DNA of 64,000 nucleotides from Jacaranda mimosifolia (GCA_018894105.1 CM032125.1:992001-1056000), one strand, 5' to 3'; counted from the first letter of the stretch, positions 12,010 through 23,987 are shown. The notes: generated by a model from the letters alone, not told the origin. A program made the numbers and translations.

Positions 12010-12505
12010 TAAATAAATACTTATAAAATAATTAATAATATTATATATTAATTCGTATGTATAAGCATATATACGTATTATCATATATATGTGTAATCTA
12101 AGTATTACTATAAATAGTAGTAAATATTAGTATTTGTTATAAACTATTTATTATACAAAAAAAGAAAAAAAAACTATTTATTACTGTACATATTAGTATG
12201 TATATACTATTTTTAATATGTTTATTATATATTATGATAAAATATGCCAAAAATTTTAAAGTAATAGTTATAAATAAATATTTATAATATAATTAATATA
12301 TTATATATTAATTTGTTTGTATAAGTATATATACATATACCATATATATGTGTAGACTATTTATTACTATAAACAGTAATAAATATTAGTATTTATTATA
12401 TATAAAAAAATTATTTATCACTATGCATATTAGTATGTATATACTATTTTTAATATGCTTATAATATATTATGATAAAATATACCTAAAATTTAAAAGTA
12501 ATAGT
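12010..12505. repeat. ~250-bp imperfect direct repeat inside the CACTA-like element
   Basis: Two adjacent copies, about 12010-12260 and 12272-12505. Both run from an ATATTAATTYGT phrase through ATATATGTGTA and TAGTATGTATATACTATTTT to ATTATGATAAAATATRCC. Confidence 0.8.
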
Positions 12506-12693
12506 TATAAATGAAAAACACAGTGCGTTATTATATTGAATAAATATTACACAAATATTAAATGAATAATTGCTATTTTTGTTAAATTTTAAAATGAAAA
12601 ATAATAGTAACTTATACATAAGAATATTATAATTACTTTTTAATTTGTAAATATTATATATATTATATTGTTGAGACAAATGCATAAAAATAT

Positions 12694-12762
12694 ATGTGGT
12701 GTAGTGGTCAGTTACTCATTTGAGCATAGCAAAGGTCTTGAGTTCGAATCCAAGAGGAAGCA
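12694..12762 (+). repeat. tRNA-like (SINE-head-like) segment
   Basis: The stretch from GTGGTGTAGTGGTCAG to GAGTTCGAATCCAAGAGG resembles a tRNA-derived sequence. It has an A-box-like start and a B-box-like GAGTTCGAATCC at about 12740-12751. It does not fold into an obvious full cloverleaf with a matched acceptor stem, so it is not called a tRNA gene. It lies within the CACTA-like element. Confidence 0.45.
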
Positions 12763-13085
12763 AAGTTTAAGAGAAATATTTTTGATTCATTAAAATTAGT
12801 GACCGAAATATGCGGTCACTAATCGGTCAGTGACCGAATTAGTGACCGCCTAGTGACATACACAATTTTAAAATTTTTTTTTTAAACAATTAGTGACCGC
12901 CATTTCAGTCACTAATCAGCGATCGATAAAAGTCGGTCATTAATTAGTGACCGAGAAAAATTAGTGACGAGGGTTTTAGTGACCGATCGGATCGGTTACT
13001 AAATCGATCACTAAACCTATTAGTGACCGATTTTTGCATATTTAGTGACTGACTTTTTGGTCACTAATACCCTTTTTTTGGAGTG

Positions 13086-13451
13086 AATCTTAAATTTGTA
13101 GTTACTCTTATTCCATCTCAATTTGATTCCCCTTATTTTTTCTGTTATCCACCTGCTGCCCCCCTTTTTCTTCTTCTTTCTCTTATACGATAGTTAATTT
13201 GTGCAAAGAAGAAAAGATTACAAAAAATTATTATGAATCATTGTCAAGAAATGTAAGTATAACTTCCCATCCACCTTCGAGAACTACTTGATAAATCATA
13301 CAAAAACAACTAGGTTATAGATTTGATGAAGTCTGAACAAGTTAAAAGAATTTGAAGTTAAATCTATCAAAAAAAAAAAAAAAAGAGAGTTCTCAGTTAA
13401 ACCATTAACACTTCAAATTGTTGTTACCTTTTAAACATTTTCGAATTACCA
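13086..13451. other. intergenic flank with poly-A tract
   Basis: No gene. There is a poly(A) run at about 13369-13384. The last ~50 bp (13405-13456) match 7625-7668, showing that the 3-kb-LTR element landed in another copy of the same downstream block. Confidence 0.6.
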
Positions 13452-14919
13452 GTGGTTGTAACACCCATAGAAAGGCATTATTTTGATATTTTGTTTAAGT
13501 ATTATTTATTAAGATTTTATTTAATTTTATATAAATTTTTAAAAGTATTGTAGGTTAAAATGTAAATATAAAAGACTTAATTTGCGCTGTTATTTAAATT
13601 ATAGTTAGTGGACCCAATGTGGGGACTTATATAAATTGGTGGCCAAATTGAACCTAATTAAAATGTTTGGACCTAATCGAAATTTCACTAAAATTGATTA
13701 GGGTCAATTTGTAATTTAGAAAATTTTAAGTCTAAAATAACTCAATTCCACCCCCACACTTCCTTTCTTCCCCACCGAAACACCTTCTTCCCCCCTTCGC
13801 CAACATTTTTCTACGGCAACCATCAAAACGTAAAAGTAAACCAACCAACTTTTTCCTTGCAACACCTTGAACACACAAACACCATATGCACGGCGAATGA
13901 GTAGCAGAGCCATCAAAAATCATGACTGAAGGTTGGCCAACGATGGAGATTGATGGGTCTTCATTTTTCGATAAACGAGTTGGGGTTTAAGGTATGGGTT
14001 CTATAGAACATAGGTCGGGGAGTAGCTAGGTGTCTTTAGCTTCAAGTTTGAGCAACGAACGACAGCGAAGAGAGAAAGTGGATGTGAAGGAGTTGGCGAA
14101 GCAATGGCATTTTTCGAGCAATTGGCCTTTGATTCGACAGTGTTTGAAGAAATTGATTGGGGGGTTGGCTTGGTCTAGCTAAGATGCAGCTCCTGGTAGT
14201 GGTGGTGAACCTCTCCAGCGGCGGCGAAGAAGAGACAATTTGTTCATCTTGATGCAAGGATCGCATGCACATGGGTTGATCGTGAAAATTCCTTGTCGAT
14301 AACAAGGAATTTGGGTAAATGTCTGGAATTAGGTTAATTGTTATTGTATGTATATATATATGTATCCATCTTCAAAACCTTGTATAATCGAAGAAAATGA
14401 GTGAATCGATCGAGCAATACAGCCATGCATAAGAAATGAAACATACATATATGTTAATTGAACCTAGTGAACCCAGAATTGTATTATTTCATGTTAACCA
14501 TAGGTTAATTAGCTAAATAGGTGATGAAAACCCTAATTTTATGTGATCATGACCTAAGCAGCAAACTCAAATTTTTAATGATAAATTAGCTATTATAATC
14601 GACATGGTGTAACGTTATAAATTTTACAATGTAATTTAGGGATCTGACTATATTATCTTTACCAGTATGAGAATGAATTTTGGATATATTTTCGTAATAA
14701 TGGCGGGCATAGTCTATTTCATATTGATAAAATAGAACTAAAATCCTAAAGTATCGTAGTCGCCGAGTAACAATTGATTTTAGATTCATAGTCATATAAC
14801 TGTAATTATAGGGTAGAATGAGGTTTTAACTGTAAACCTATCTTTTGATTAGGTGCTAAGGAGGAGGACCCTGCAGAGCAGTAAGACTTTATTTGCGTTT
14901 TGTTAAGGTTATTAATGTG

Positions 14920-15240
14920 AGGTTCCACCAATTTGGTATTTAATTGGATTATGGCTATTGATTGTTAAACCCTGTCAGGATCTACCGATCTGGTAATTGG
15001 TTGAGTAAAGCAATTTCATTATGTTTGAACCCTGTGAGGTTCTATTGATCTGATACCTGTCTTGAATATCGTTATTATTATTTTTTGATTGCTAAACCTT
15101 GTGAGGTTCCATTGATCTGATATCTATTTTGCTTATCAGTTATTGTTGCTTTCAAAACCCCGTGAGGTTCCAATGTCTTGACAATCGTTATCGTTATTTG
15201 TCATTGCTGAACCTTGTAAGATTCAATTGACTTGATTATC
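14920..15240 (+). repeat. tandem repeats (~65-80 bp) in the 5' LTR
   Basis: About five degenerate units each contain an AACCCTGTGAGGTTCCATTG-like core followed by a TTGATTATCGTT-like stretch. The equivalent array in the 3' LTR is at about 19010-19340. Confidence 0.8.
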
Positions 15241-15559
15241 ATTCATTGAATACTATGAATCGTTGAATTTGTGAATCGTATTGTTGTTAAATAGTGTATT
15301 AAACCGTTTTGAATTAATTGATTATTCCTGTTCTGGCGCCATGAACATTCATTGTTTCATATGTTATCATTCGGATTGAATCCGTACCGTGTATTGTTGT
15401 TTAGCCATGTGGCTTCCATGATTGATTCTATCTATTGTTATTCATCGTGATGGTTTACTTGAAATTATTTTGTCAAGTCCATTGTTCTATCGTGTTGGCA
15501 ATTGATTTATCGATTGATGGAATTGAAAGATATGTGTACAGGAGAGTTGTTGGGCTAAG

Positions 15560-15650
15560 TGCCTTGCCAAGCTGCTATGCTTGAGCCAGTAATTTTGCTA
15601 AGATATGATGCTTGAGCTAGTGTTATTGCCAAGCTATCATGCTTGAGCCT
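15560..15650 (+). repeat. short tandem repeats (GCCAAGCTGTCATGCTTGAG)
   Basis: Three degenerate ~40-bp units contain GCCAAGCTRYYATGCTTGAG. The 3' LTR keeps two units (about 19635-19700). Confidence 0.75.
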
Positions 15651-16591
15651 CTAATAATATCGAAATGATATGATTGAATTATTGATTGGTTATGAAGGGT
15701 AAAAGGGTATTCTGATATGCATGCTATGTGTTTTATTGAGTTGCATATGTGATTGGGATTGATATTCTTAATTGTAATCTACTCAAAGAGCAATAAGGCT
15801 AGAGTGGTTTCCCAGTCTAGAGCAGGCTGATGTCACGGGCCATACGAGCCAACAGTAATACCTCACGACTGTGATTGGTTGAGATGCCCTAAACCTCCCG
15901 GGTAGGATCGATGGTAAATCCTTTCGACTGTGGTCGATTGAGATGTCCCTAAACCTCCCAAGCAGGATCAGTCGAGTCAACCGTGCCTATGTGCCATCGA
16001 TTACAGTTTCTGAACTAACAATAACTAGTAGCTTGAAAACATTTTAATCTAGTACTCATGCTTATCTTTTTATTCATGCCAGTAGTACTTTGTTGAATTA
16101 CTAATTCTTTGACAAATCCCTGTATTGTTATTTGTTATTCCTCACTGAGTCCCTATGACTCAACCTTATGTATTATTTACTTTTATTCAGGCAGGTGTGA
16201 GACAAGGAATGATGATGGACGACATATCTGATAAGAATTTTCTATATTAATGTTCAAGTGTATATATGTACATATGAATGCACCTTGGGTTGTTTTGATT
16301 TCAGAGATGTTGTAATATGTTATGATGGATTTTAGACTTACGGTATGTATGAATCGCAATACTTATGACAATATTTTGGTTTGAATGTTGTTGGGTATTA
16401 GTATGGTATCTAGCACTCTGATGTAAGTTCTGTATTAAGATTGAAGCATGATGTAAATTGATGATGTTGTTGTTATTGGAGACTTGTGAAAAAATTTATG
16501 GGCCTATTGAATGTGATATTATGTGCTTAAGAATTGAATTGAGTTGCATCTCGGCTTGTGGGGCATCCCTAATCGAGGGTGCTACAGGTTG

Positions 16592-16603
16592 TGGTATCAG
16601 AGC
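16592..16603 (+). other. primer-binding site (initiator Met-tRNA type)
   Basis: TGGTATCAGAGC lies five bases after the LTR end. This is the standard complement of the 3' end of plant initiator methionine tRNA. Confidence 0.9.
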
Positions 16604-16746
16604 TTGGGTTTTGAAACCTAAGCTATACTGAGATAGGATCCTAGGATACGACCCTTAGGTGTTTTGCATATATTGAGAAAGTGTCATATAACTTGGGGAT
16701 TTAAGATGAATTTGAATTTTTGAATTTGATAAAGTTATGTACTGCA

Positions 16747-17509
16747 AGATGGCTAACGGGCATCGAAATTGAAAAGAGCTCATAGAGGATGATGAAAATG
16801 TGGAATCTCTAAAGGAAAAGAGTAGGGATTTAGAAGCAGAGAAAGAGAAATTGAGGGAAATATGCCAGATTCTTAAGGAACAACTCTATGAAATGCGTGA
16901 GGCCTTAAGGGATAGATAGGCTGAGAGTTATCACTTAAAGTCGACAATAGGAATGAGTTATATGGTAGAAAATTTGAAAGAGGATATAGAGAGGGAAGAG
17001 GTAAGAGCTAGGATAGCAGAGGCCTAAGTGGAGGAACACTAGGCTATACGATTATAGATGGAAGAAACCTTTCGGACCTTGGAGTCTGACCCTAGGAGGA
17101 TCATAGACATGAACCACGTTACTATGGATGAGGTCAGGATGATTGTAGCTTATTATCGCAATGCCATTGATCGAGTTATAGGGGTCGATGTAGGGATCGA
17201 CATTGGAGCCAGACCATCAAGGCTTCGCCCCCTTCTAAGTAGGGACATGAACGAGGTATTCGTATTATGGAGGTTTTTGTTAGAGATCCGATAGAGATGC
17301 ATGCCGAGGATCTAGCTGAGGGTGGTGCAGACGGAGATCCAGAGATGGATCCAGTGCAGAAGTTTCTAATGGATGAGCCACCAGATGATGATGTAACAGT
17401 ACAGGAGTTTCTAGTAGATAAGCTACTTGATGAGGACGTAGACATAAAGGTAGCTAAGGACGATGAATATGTGGAGTCAGCCATCACCGATGTGGAGGAT
17501 TTAAATTGA
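16747..17509 (+). pseudogene. broken reading frame inside the large-LTR element
   Basis: From an ATG at 16747 the frame reads charged, coiled-coil-like sequence (EEDDENVESLKEK, DLEAEKEKLREIC) but is broken by stops at several points. Later open pieces are 17058-17294 and 17267-17509; the second is rich in Asp and Glu and ends with a stop. I do not recognise a protease, RT or zinc-knuckle motif. A gag-like structural role is possible from its place after the primer site, but the sequence does not prove it. Confidence 0.45.
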
Positions 17510-17704
17510 GTGATATGCTAGTGTATATATGATGCAACTATGTATAGAATAGCATGGTTTTTAAACATTAGGTTAGGCTATACCGGCTGGGTTACTTAGA
17601 TATGGGTAATGCCCCATATTAGCCTTGTCAGCCTTATCAATTTTTTTATGACCAGGCATCTTGTTAGCATAGCAATTTTGAAAATTTTGAATTGTAAATA
17701 CAGG

Positions 17705-20618
17705 CCGTGGACCAATGTAAGGACTTATATAAATTGGTGGCTAAATTGAACCTAATTAAAACATTTGGACCTAATCGAAATTTCACTAAAACTGATGGGG
17801 GTCAATTTGTAATTCATAAAAGATTAAATCTATAAATAACCTATTTTCAATTACACCCCACACTTCCCTTCTTCCCTACCGAAACACCCTCTTCCCCCCT
17901 TCTCCATTTTCTTTGGCAACCACCAAAACATAAAAGTAAACCAACCAACTTCATTCTTGCAACACCGTGAACATACAGACACCACATGCATAGCAAACCG
18001 AGCAGCGGAGCCACCAAAAATTACGATTGAAGGTTGGCCGACGACAAAGGTTGATGGGTCTTCATTTTTTGGCAAACAAGTTGGGGTTTGAGGTATGGGT
18101 TATGTAGAACACAACTCGGGGAGTAGCTAGGTGTCTTTAGTTTCAAGTTTGAACGTCAGACAACAGCAAAATTGATAGAAAATAGATGCGGTGGAGTTGG
18201 CGAAGCTGTAGCATTTTTTTTAGCAATTGGCCTTTGATTCACCGACGTTTGAAGAAATTGATTTGGGGGTTGGCTTGGTCTAGCCGAGACACAGCTCCTG
18301 GTAGTGGTGGTGAACCTTTGCGGCAGCGGTGGCGAAGAGGCAATTTGTTTGTCTCGATGCAAAGATCGCATGCACATTAGTTGATCGTGAAAATTCCTTG
18401 CTGATAATAAGGAATTTAGGTAAATGTCTGGAATTAGGTTAATTGTTATTGTATGTATATATACACATGTATCCATCTTCAAAACATTGTATAATCGAAG
18501 AAAATGAGTGAATCAATCAAACAATACAACCATGCATAAGAAATGAAACATACATGTACGTTAATTAAGCCTAGTGAACCCAAAATTGTATTGTTTCATG
18601 TGAACCATAGGTTAATTAGCTAAATAGGTGATGAAAACCCTAATTTTATGTAATCATGACCTAAGTGACAAACTCAGATTTTTAATGATAAATGAGCTAT
18701 TATAATCAATATGGTGTAATGTTATAAAGTTTACGATGTAATTTAGGGATTTGACTATATTATCTTTATCGGTATGAGAATGAGTTTTTGATATATTTTC
18801 GTAACTACAACAACCATAGTCTATTTCATATCGATAAAACCAAACTAAAATCCTAAAGTATTGCAGTCGCTGAGTAATGGTTGATTTTAGATTTATAGTC
18901 GTATAACTATAATTATAGGGTTGAATGAGGTTTTAACTGTAAACCTATCTTTTCATTAGGTGCTGAGGAGTACGACCCTGCAAAGCAATAGGCCTTGATT
19001 TGCATTTTGTTAAGGTTATTAAGGTGGGATTCTACCAAGTTGGTATTTGATTGGATTATTGCTACTGATTGTTGAACCCTGTGAGAATCTATCGATTTGG
19101 TAATTGGATGAGTAAAGCAATTTCATTGTGCTTAAACCCTATGAGGTTCCATCGGTCTAATACTGATCTTGAATATCATTATCGTTATTTGTTGATTGCA
19201 GAACCCCGTGAGGTTCCATTGATCTGATATCTATTTTGCTTATCAGTTATCATTACTTTCAAAACCCCATGAGGTTCCATTGTCTTGCCTATCGTTATCG
19301 TTATTTGTTGATTGCTGAACCTCATGAGGTTCCATTGACTTGATTATCGTTCATTGAATAATATGAATCGTTGAATTATGAATTGTACCGTTGTTAGATC
19401 GTATATTGAAACCATTTTGAATCAATTAATTGTTCCTGTTCTAGCACCATGAGCATTTCATTGTTTCATATGTTATCATTTAGATTGAATTTGTACCATG
19501 TATTGTTGTTTAGCCGTGTGGCTTCCATGATTAATTTTGTCTATCATTATTCTTCATGATGGCTTACTTGAAATTGTTTAATCAAGTCCATTGTTCTGCT
19601 GTGTTGGCAATTGATTTATTGATTGATTGAATTGAAAGATGTGCCTTGCCAAGCTGTTATGCTTGAGCCAGTGGTATTGCCAAGCTGTCATGCTTGAGCC
19701 TCTGATAATATCGAAATGATATGATTGAATTGTAGATTGGTTATGAAGGGTACAAGAGTATTCTGATATGCATGCTATGTGTTTTATTAAATTGCATATG
19801 TGATTGGGATTGATATTCTTAATTGTACTCTGCTCAATGAGCAATAAGGCTAGAGTGGTTTCCCAGTCTAGATTGGGTTGATGTCCTAGGCCATACAAGC
19901 CAACAGTAATACCTCACGACTGTCGGTTGAGATGCCCTAAACCTTCCGAGCAAGATCGGTGGTAAATCCTCCCGATTGTGATCAGTTGAGATGTTCCTAA
20001 ACCTCCTGAGAAGGATCGGTTGAGTCAATCGTGCCTACGTGCCATTTATTACAATTTTTGAACTAGCAATAACTAATAGTTTGAAAATGTTTTTAATCTA
20101 GCATTCATGCTTATCTTGTTTATTCATGCCAGTAGTACTCTATTGAATTATTGATCATTCGACAGATCTTTGTATTGTTATTTGTTATTCCTCACTGAGT
20201 CCTTATGACTCACCCTTGTGTATTATTCATTTTTTATTTAGACAAGTGTGTGACAGGGAAGATGGATGGCATATCTGATAAGAATTTTCTGTATTAGTGT
20301 TTTGAGTGTATATATGTATATATGAATGCATCTTGGGTTGTTTTGATTTCATAAATGTTGTAATATGTCATGATGGATTTTAGACTTATGATATGTATGA
20401 ATCGTGATAATTGTGATGATATTTTAGTTTGAATGTTGTTGGGTGTTAATATTTATCTAGCGCTCTGATGTAAATTCCGCATTAAGATTGAAGCATGCTG
20501 CAAATTGTTGTTGTTGTTATTGAAAATTTACGAAAAATTTTATGGGCCTATTAAATGCTTAAGAATTGAATTGAGTGGTATCCTCACTTGTGGGGCGTCC
20601 CGGGTTGGGGGTGCTACA
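17705..20618 (+). repeat. 3' LTR (about 2.9 kb, 5' end missing)
   Basis: It is co-linear with the 5' LTR from about position 150 of that repeat onward. Many substitutions and small indels separate the two, so the insertion is old. It ends GGGTGCTACA like its partner. The sequence before 17705 does not match the first 150 bp of the 5' LTR, so the polypurine tract and LTR start were lost or replaced. Confidence 0.85.
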
Positions 20619-20679
20619 GTGGCAGTGCTAAAGTAAATGTAGGATTTTAACACTACCCGTGATTCTTTTATATCATGTA

Positions 20680-20865
20680 ATAAATTAATTGTTAAAAAAT
20701 TTCAAAAAAGTTAATTAAAATAAATTAATAAAATTGTTTTTTCTCGGAAACATGTGCACACTGCACATGCCCAAGAGCCAACTGTATTCATATTCAATGC
20801 CATGGACGGGTGCATTCATATTAAATTTAGTGGGGACAACATGGACCAACTGTATTCATATTCAA
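20680..20865. repeat. tandem CTGTATTCATATTMAA repeats (left part)
   Basis: The phrases CAACTGTATTCATATT and GTGGGGACAACATGGACC recur here and again at 22213-22332 beyond the inserted hAT element. The original array was split by that insertion. The part 20680-20790 is the counterpart of 6095-6215. Confidence 0.75.
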
Positions 20866-22210
20866 TAGGGTTGTAAATGGATATTCGAAAATTCGTTTAC
20901 CGTTCGCATTCGAATCCGTTTATGGGGCTATTATTCGTATCCGTTTAAAGCAGATATTATCCGTATTCGATTAGTAGACATCCGACTATAAACGGATACG
21001 AATATGGTAAATGCCTATCCGATCCGTTTAATATCCGCTCCGAATACATATCCGTTGGATATATCCGTTTATATATTCGATTATCCGTATCCGATAAATA
21101 ATATTTTAAAAAATATTATATATAATATATTCTATTTTTATGTATTTTAATATATATATAATATTTTAAAAAATTACCATATATAATAATTTATTTAATT
21201 ATTTAATTATTAAATTTCATAATCTATATGTAAATGGATATATGTATAAATTAGTAATTAAAGAATTAATAAAAAAATTAGATGGTAATGATGATAATTA
21301 AATAATATTAAATCAAAAAATTTGAAAAGTTAATATATTAGTGAGAAAATTGATCAATATAAAATTATTGTTGCTTCACTTTATAATTAATTTATATTGG
21401 TGTCATTTTATTAATATTAATTAATCATAAAGTGAATCAATAATTATAAATTTTTTTAACTAAATTAAGAATAATTAACTTTTTAATTCTAAAATAAAAT
21501 ACTAAAATACTAAAATTATTAACTAGCTAAGGGGATATTAAGATTTAAGAGGGTGTTTGAATGAGCTTATAAGCTTCTTAAAACATCTTATAAGCTCTTA
21601 AGGTAAGATGTTAAAAGTTTATAAGGTATCAAAAAGTATTTGATAATTTTTTTAAAAAAAATAACTTACAAGCTCTTAAGAGAAGAGTTTTTGCAATGTT
21701 AAACAGATGAGAAGTTCAAGCATGTTCATGTTGTTGGACTATGTGAATAGTTTTCTTGTATTGAAATTAATTTTTATTTTGTTTATATTGAATTGTTGTA
21801 TTATGTATTGGAAATTATTATTTCTTTTGTTCTTGAGGAGATTTGTATGCTTGTTTAATTTTTGGAGTATGCTGATTTTATTGTTTGTTTGTTGTTTTTT
21901 TTAGATTTTATTATGTTATTTAATGATTATTTTTTTAAATGAAATTTATTAGAAAAAAATATGCATTTTATTATAAATTAATGGATTCAGATATTCGGAT
22001 ATCTATAAACGGATATTCGGATATCTATAAACGGATATTTGGAATAATTATAATCGGATACGGATATATCCGAATTCGGATAATATCCGACGGATACGAA
22101 TTCGGATATTATAAAAAAATATCCGTCGAATACGAATATGGATACGAATACGATAAAAGTTAAACGAATATAAATACGAATACTGCATATCCGATCCGTT
22201 TACAGCCCTA
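20866..22210. mobile_element. hAT-like element with ATCCGAATAC repeats, 1.3 kb
   Basis: The left end TAGGGTTGTAAATGGATA and the right end TCCGTTTACAGCCCTA are inverted repeats. The flanks atattcaa and atgttaaa match at 6 of 8 positions, consistent with an aged 8-bp hAT duplication. Both subterminal zones are dense in GGATATCCG / TATCCGAAT motifs. The interior is AT-rich and includes a GGTGTTTGAATGAGCTTATA-type repeat at about 21545-21700. No transposase is visible. Confidence 0.78.
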
Positions 22211-22332
22211 ATGTTAAATGCCATGGACGGATGCATTCATATTAAATTTAGTGGGGACAACAGCCAACTGTATCCATATTAAATTTAGTGGGGCCAACAT
22301 GGACAATAGCCAACTGTATTCATATTAAATGC
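22211..22332. repeat. tandem CTGTATTCATATTAAA repeats (right part)
   Basis: This continues the array at 20680-20865, with about three degenerate units containing ATATTAAATTTAGTGGGG and CAACTGTATTCATATTAA. Confidence 0.75.
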
Positions 22333-22405
22333 CATGGGCGGATTTAGGTGCAACCCCCGGGGGGCGGGTGGGTGTGGCGTGGGCCATTGCACCCTACTTT
22401 GTGTA

Positions 22406-22439
<34 letters not shown>

Positions 22440-23062
22440 GTGTATATATTAAAAAGTTTCAGTACTATCTAATTTAAATTTTAAAAGAATAGAAAATTTA
22501 ATATTAATTAAAATAATTAATTTTCAATTAACATTTATTAATTTTAAAAGATTTAATTTTTCTTATTGTGCCTTAAAAGAAAAATTAGGTTAGTTATATT
22601 AGAGTATTCTTATTCTATTTGTGTGAGAAAAAGTTATAGACATTTAGTTAAAAAGAATCTTAAAGAACTTGCGGAACAACCAAATTTTGATTTCAACAAG
22701 ATTGAGACAACCAGATAAAAGTAAGTGAATATTTTTAAAAAACTTTTTTGGATTTTTCTTGTTTTTCAACAGCTACAAGTGAGAAAATTTTTCTCACTAT
22801 AAATATTATAAAAAAGATGTTCAAAAATAAAATAAAAAATAACTTTTAGCCAACTGCTTAGTTAATTGTATTGAGAATGATATTACAAAAACTTATGATA
22901 TGAATTCAATTACTGATGAAATTTATGGTATAAAATATTATTGTGCTCAACTTCAATGTAGATCATATACTTCGAATTCGTAAATTATAAAATTTATATT
23001 TAAACTTTTATATTTATTTGGCTTTTGGCTCCCCCATACTATCATTTCTAAATCTGTCATTG
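22333..23062. mobile_element. hAT-like element, 730 bp
   Basis: The left end CATGGGCGGATTTAG and the right end CTAAATCTGTCATTG form imperfect inverted repeats. The element is flanked by a perfect 8-bp duplication, ttaaatgc (22325-22332 and 23063-23070), the hallmark of hAT insertion. A G-rich stretch near the left end is followed by a (TA)n tract at about 22405-22433. The interior is AT-rich with only short, stop-broken frames. Confidence 0.85.
22405..22433. repeat. (TA)n microsatellite
   Basis: A run of about 14 TA units inside the hAT-like element. Confidence 0.9.
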
Positions 23063-23509
23063 TTAAATGCAAATATAATATGATCTTCCTTCCCTCCATC
23101 ATTTCCTCCAAGTTTTATAATAAACTAGTAGTCAAACTTATACTTTGCAGCAACTCTCACTGAGCATGTAATATAACGTATTCCCACATAAGCATGTGTT
23201 GATGGCCTCTAAAAGGTAGGGATGACAATCGTGTCGTGTTGGGTTATTTCGTGTCGGTTGAGGTGGAGATATTACAAACTTTTGCTCAACTCGAACCCAA
23301 CCCAATAAGCCTCAAATTGAACCCAACCTAAAAGTTTTCGTATCAATCCGAATTCAACCCGTTTCAGCATTTGATTATTTTTTATTAATAATTCATTTAA
23401 AAAAACTTACACATTTTATGTTCAACTAGAATCTTAATAAAATAATCAATTTATACTAATATTTTGAGAAAAGTCAAGTTATACAAAAAATTTAGAAAAA
23501 GTCCGGTCC

Positions 23510-23735
23510 AATTCTGAAAACACTATTACCAAAGAAATACTCAATCCATCCCTTTGGCCCTTTGTGTTGCTCTATTCGTAACTCAAAATAACTACCCCAT
23601 GAGTATTACTCAAGTAATCAAATAAACATTTTTATTTATAATAGAAAATTACTTAACTACTTCATCTAGAAAAGGAAACCTAATATAAAGAGTCCTAATT
23701 CTAGTCAAATATAATTTCCAGATAACTGAGTTAAA
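23510..23735 (-). mobile_element. copia LTR fragment (same family as 37498-38008)
   Basis: Reverse-complemented, this stretch follows the LTR at 37498-37750. Shared phrases (minus strand) include GACTAGAATTAGGACTC, TTTTCTATTATAAATA and CTCATGGGGTAGTTATT. Both ends are missing, so it is a relic and not a solo LTR. Confidence 0.75.
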
Positions 23736-23987
23736 TCCCAACACACAAGTGTACAATTTTCTAATCAATTCATTGCAAACTTAAGCACATTTATGATCAT
23801 ACATACGAAGCACTCTAGTATCATGAGCATAAGAAAATTTTAAACTTTTATTAGAACTAGTACCATTTCTTATGTTTATGTAAGTGAAGTTTTTCTATAT
23901 GCATATATATATATATATCAATTATATATTCAACATATAGAAATAAAAGTACTTATAAAAGTTACATGATGATTTGCACCTAAAAAT

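Larger units (their letters stand above)
11301..13085. mobile_element. CACTA-like non-autonomous element, 1.8 kb
   Basis: It starts CACTACCAAAAAAATG and ends TTTTTTTGGAGTG, with AAT on both sides as a 3-bp target duplication. Both ends carry dense arrays of TTAGTGACCGA / TCGGTCACTAA motifs (about 11325-11660 and 12795-13070), resembling subterminal transposase-binding arrays. The middle is extremely AT-rich, holds a ~250-bp direct repeat and a tRNA-like segment, and encodes no transposase. It would need a transposase supplied in trans. Confidence 0.85.
13457..16586 (+). repeat. 5' LTR (3.1 kb)
   Basis: It begins TGTAACACCC and ends GGGTGCTACA. It carries two internal tandem repeat families (about 14920-15240 and 15565-15650). 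A near-3' segment CCTCACTGAGTCCCTATGACTC is typical of plant gypsy LTRs of the TGTAACACCC type. Short open frames within it (for example 13716-13923 minus and 14042-14305 minus) are not conserved intact between the two LTRs and are not genes. Confidence 0.88.
13457..20618 (+). mobile_element. non-autonomous LTR retrotransposon with ~3-kb LTRs (LARD-like)
   Basis: The 5' LTR (13457-16586) is followed by a TGGTATCAGAGC primer site, a ~1.1-kb interior with a broken coiled-coil reading frame, and a 3' LTR (about 17705-20618). The flanks gtggt (13452-13456) and gtggc (20619-20623) are a 4-of-5 target duplication. No protease, RT or integrase is present, so it must have been mobilised by another element. 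The 3' LTR lacks about the first 150 bp present in the 5' LTR. The flanks match two adjoining parts of the 7625-7720 region, confirming the insertion. Confidence 0.85.

Noticed and set aside
12694..12762. A functional tRNA gene
   Set aside because: No matched acceptor stem or clear anticodon arm could be drawn by eye; it lies inside a transposon.
13716..14305. Several open frames on the minus strand of the 5' LTR
   Set aside because: They lie in LTR sequence, and the counterpart frames in the 3' LTR (17851-18482) are altered in length and sequence.
14920..15240. Regularly spaced repeats resembling a CRISPR array
   Set aside because: The units are degenerate, direct-tandem without unique spacers, lie inside an LTR and recur in the partner LTR; the genome is a plant.
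17176..17487. 103-residue serine-rich open frame on the minus strand
   Set aside because: It is the shadow of the Asp/Glu-rich plus-strand frame of the retroelement interior.
21707..21904. 65-residue hydrophobic open frame resembling a membrane peptide
   Set aside because: Composition follows the T-rich DNA of the hAT-like element; no conserved partner.
21939..22236. Open frames with a striking periodic RIRIRI / GYEYGYEY pattern on both strands
   Set aside because: They are translations of the GGATATCCGAATAC subterminal repeats of the hAT-like element, not a repeat protein.
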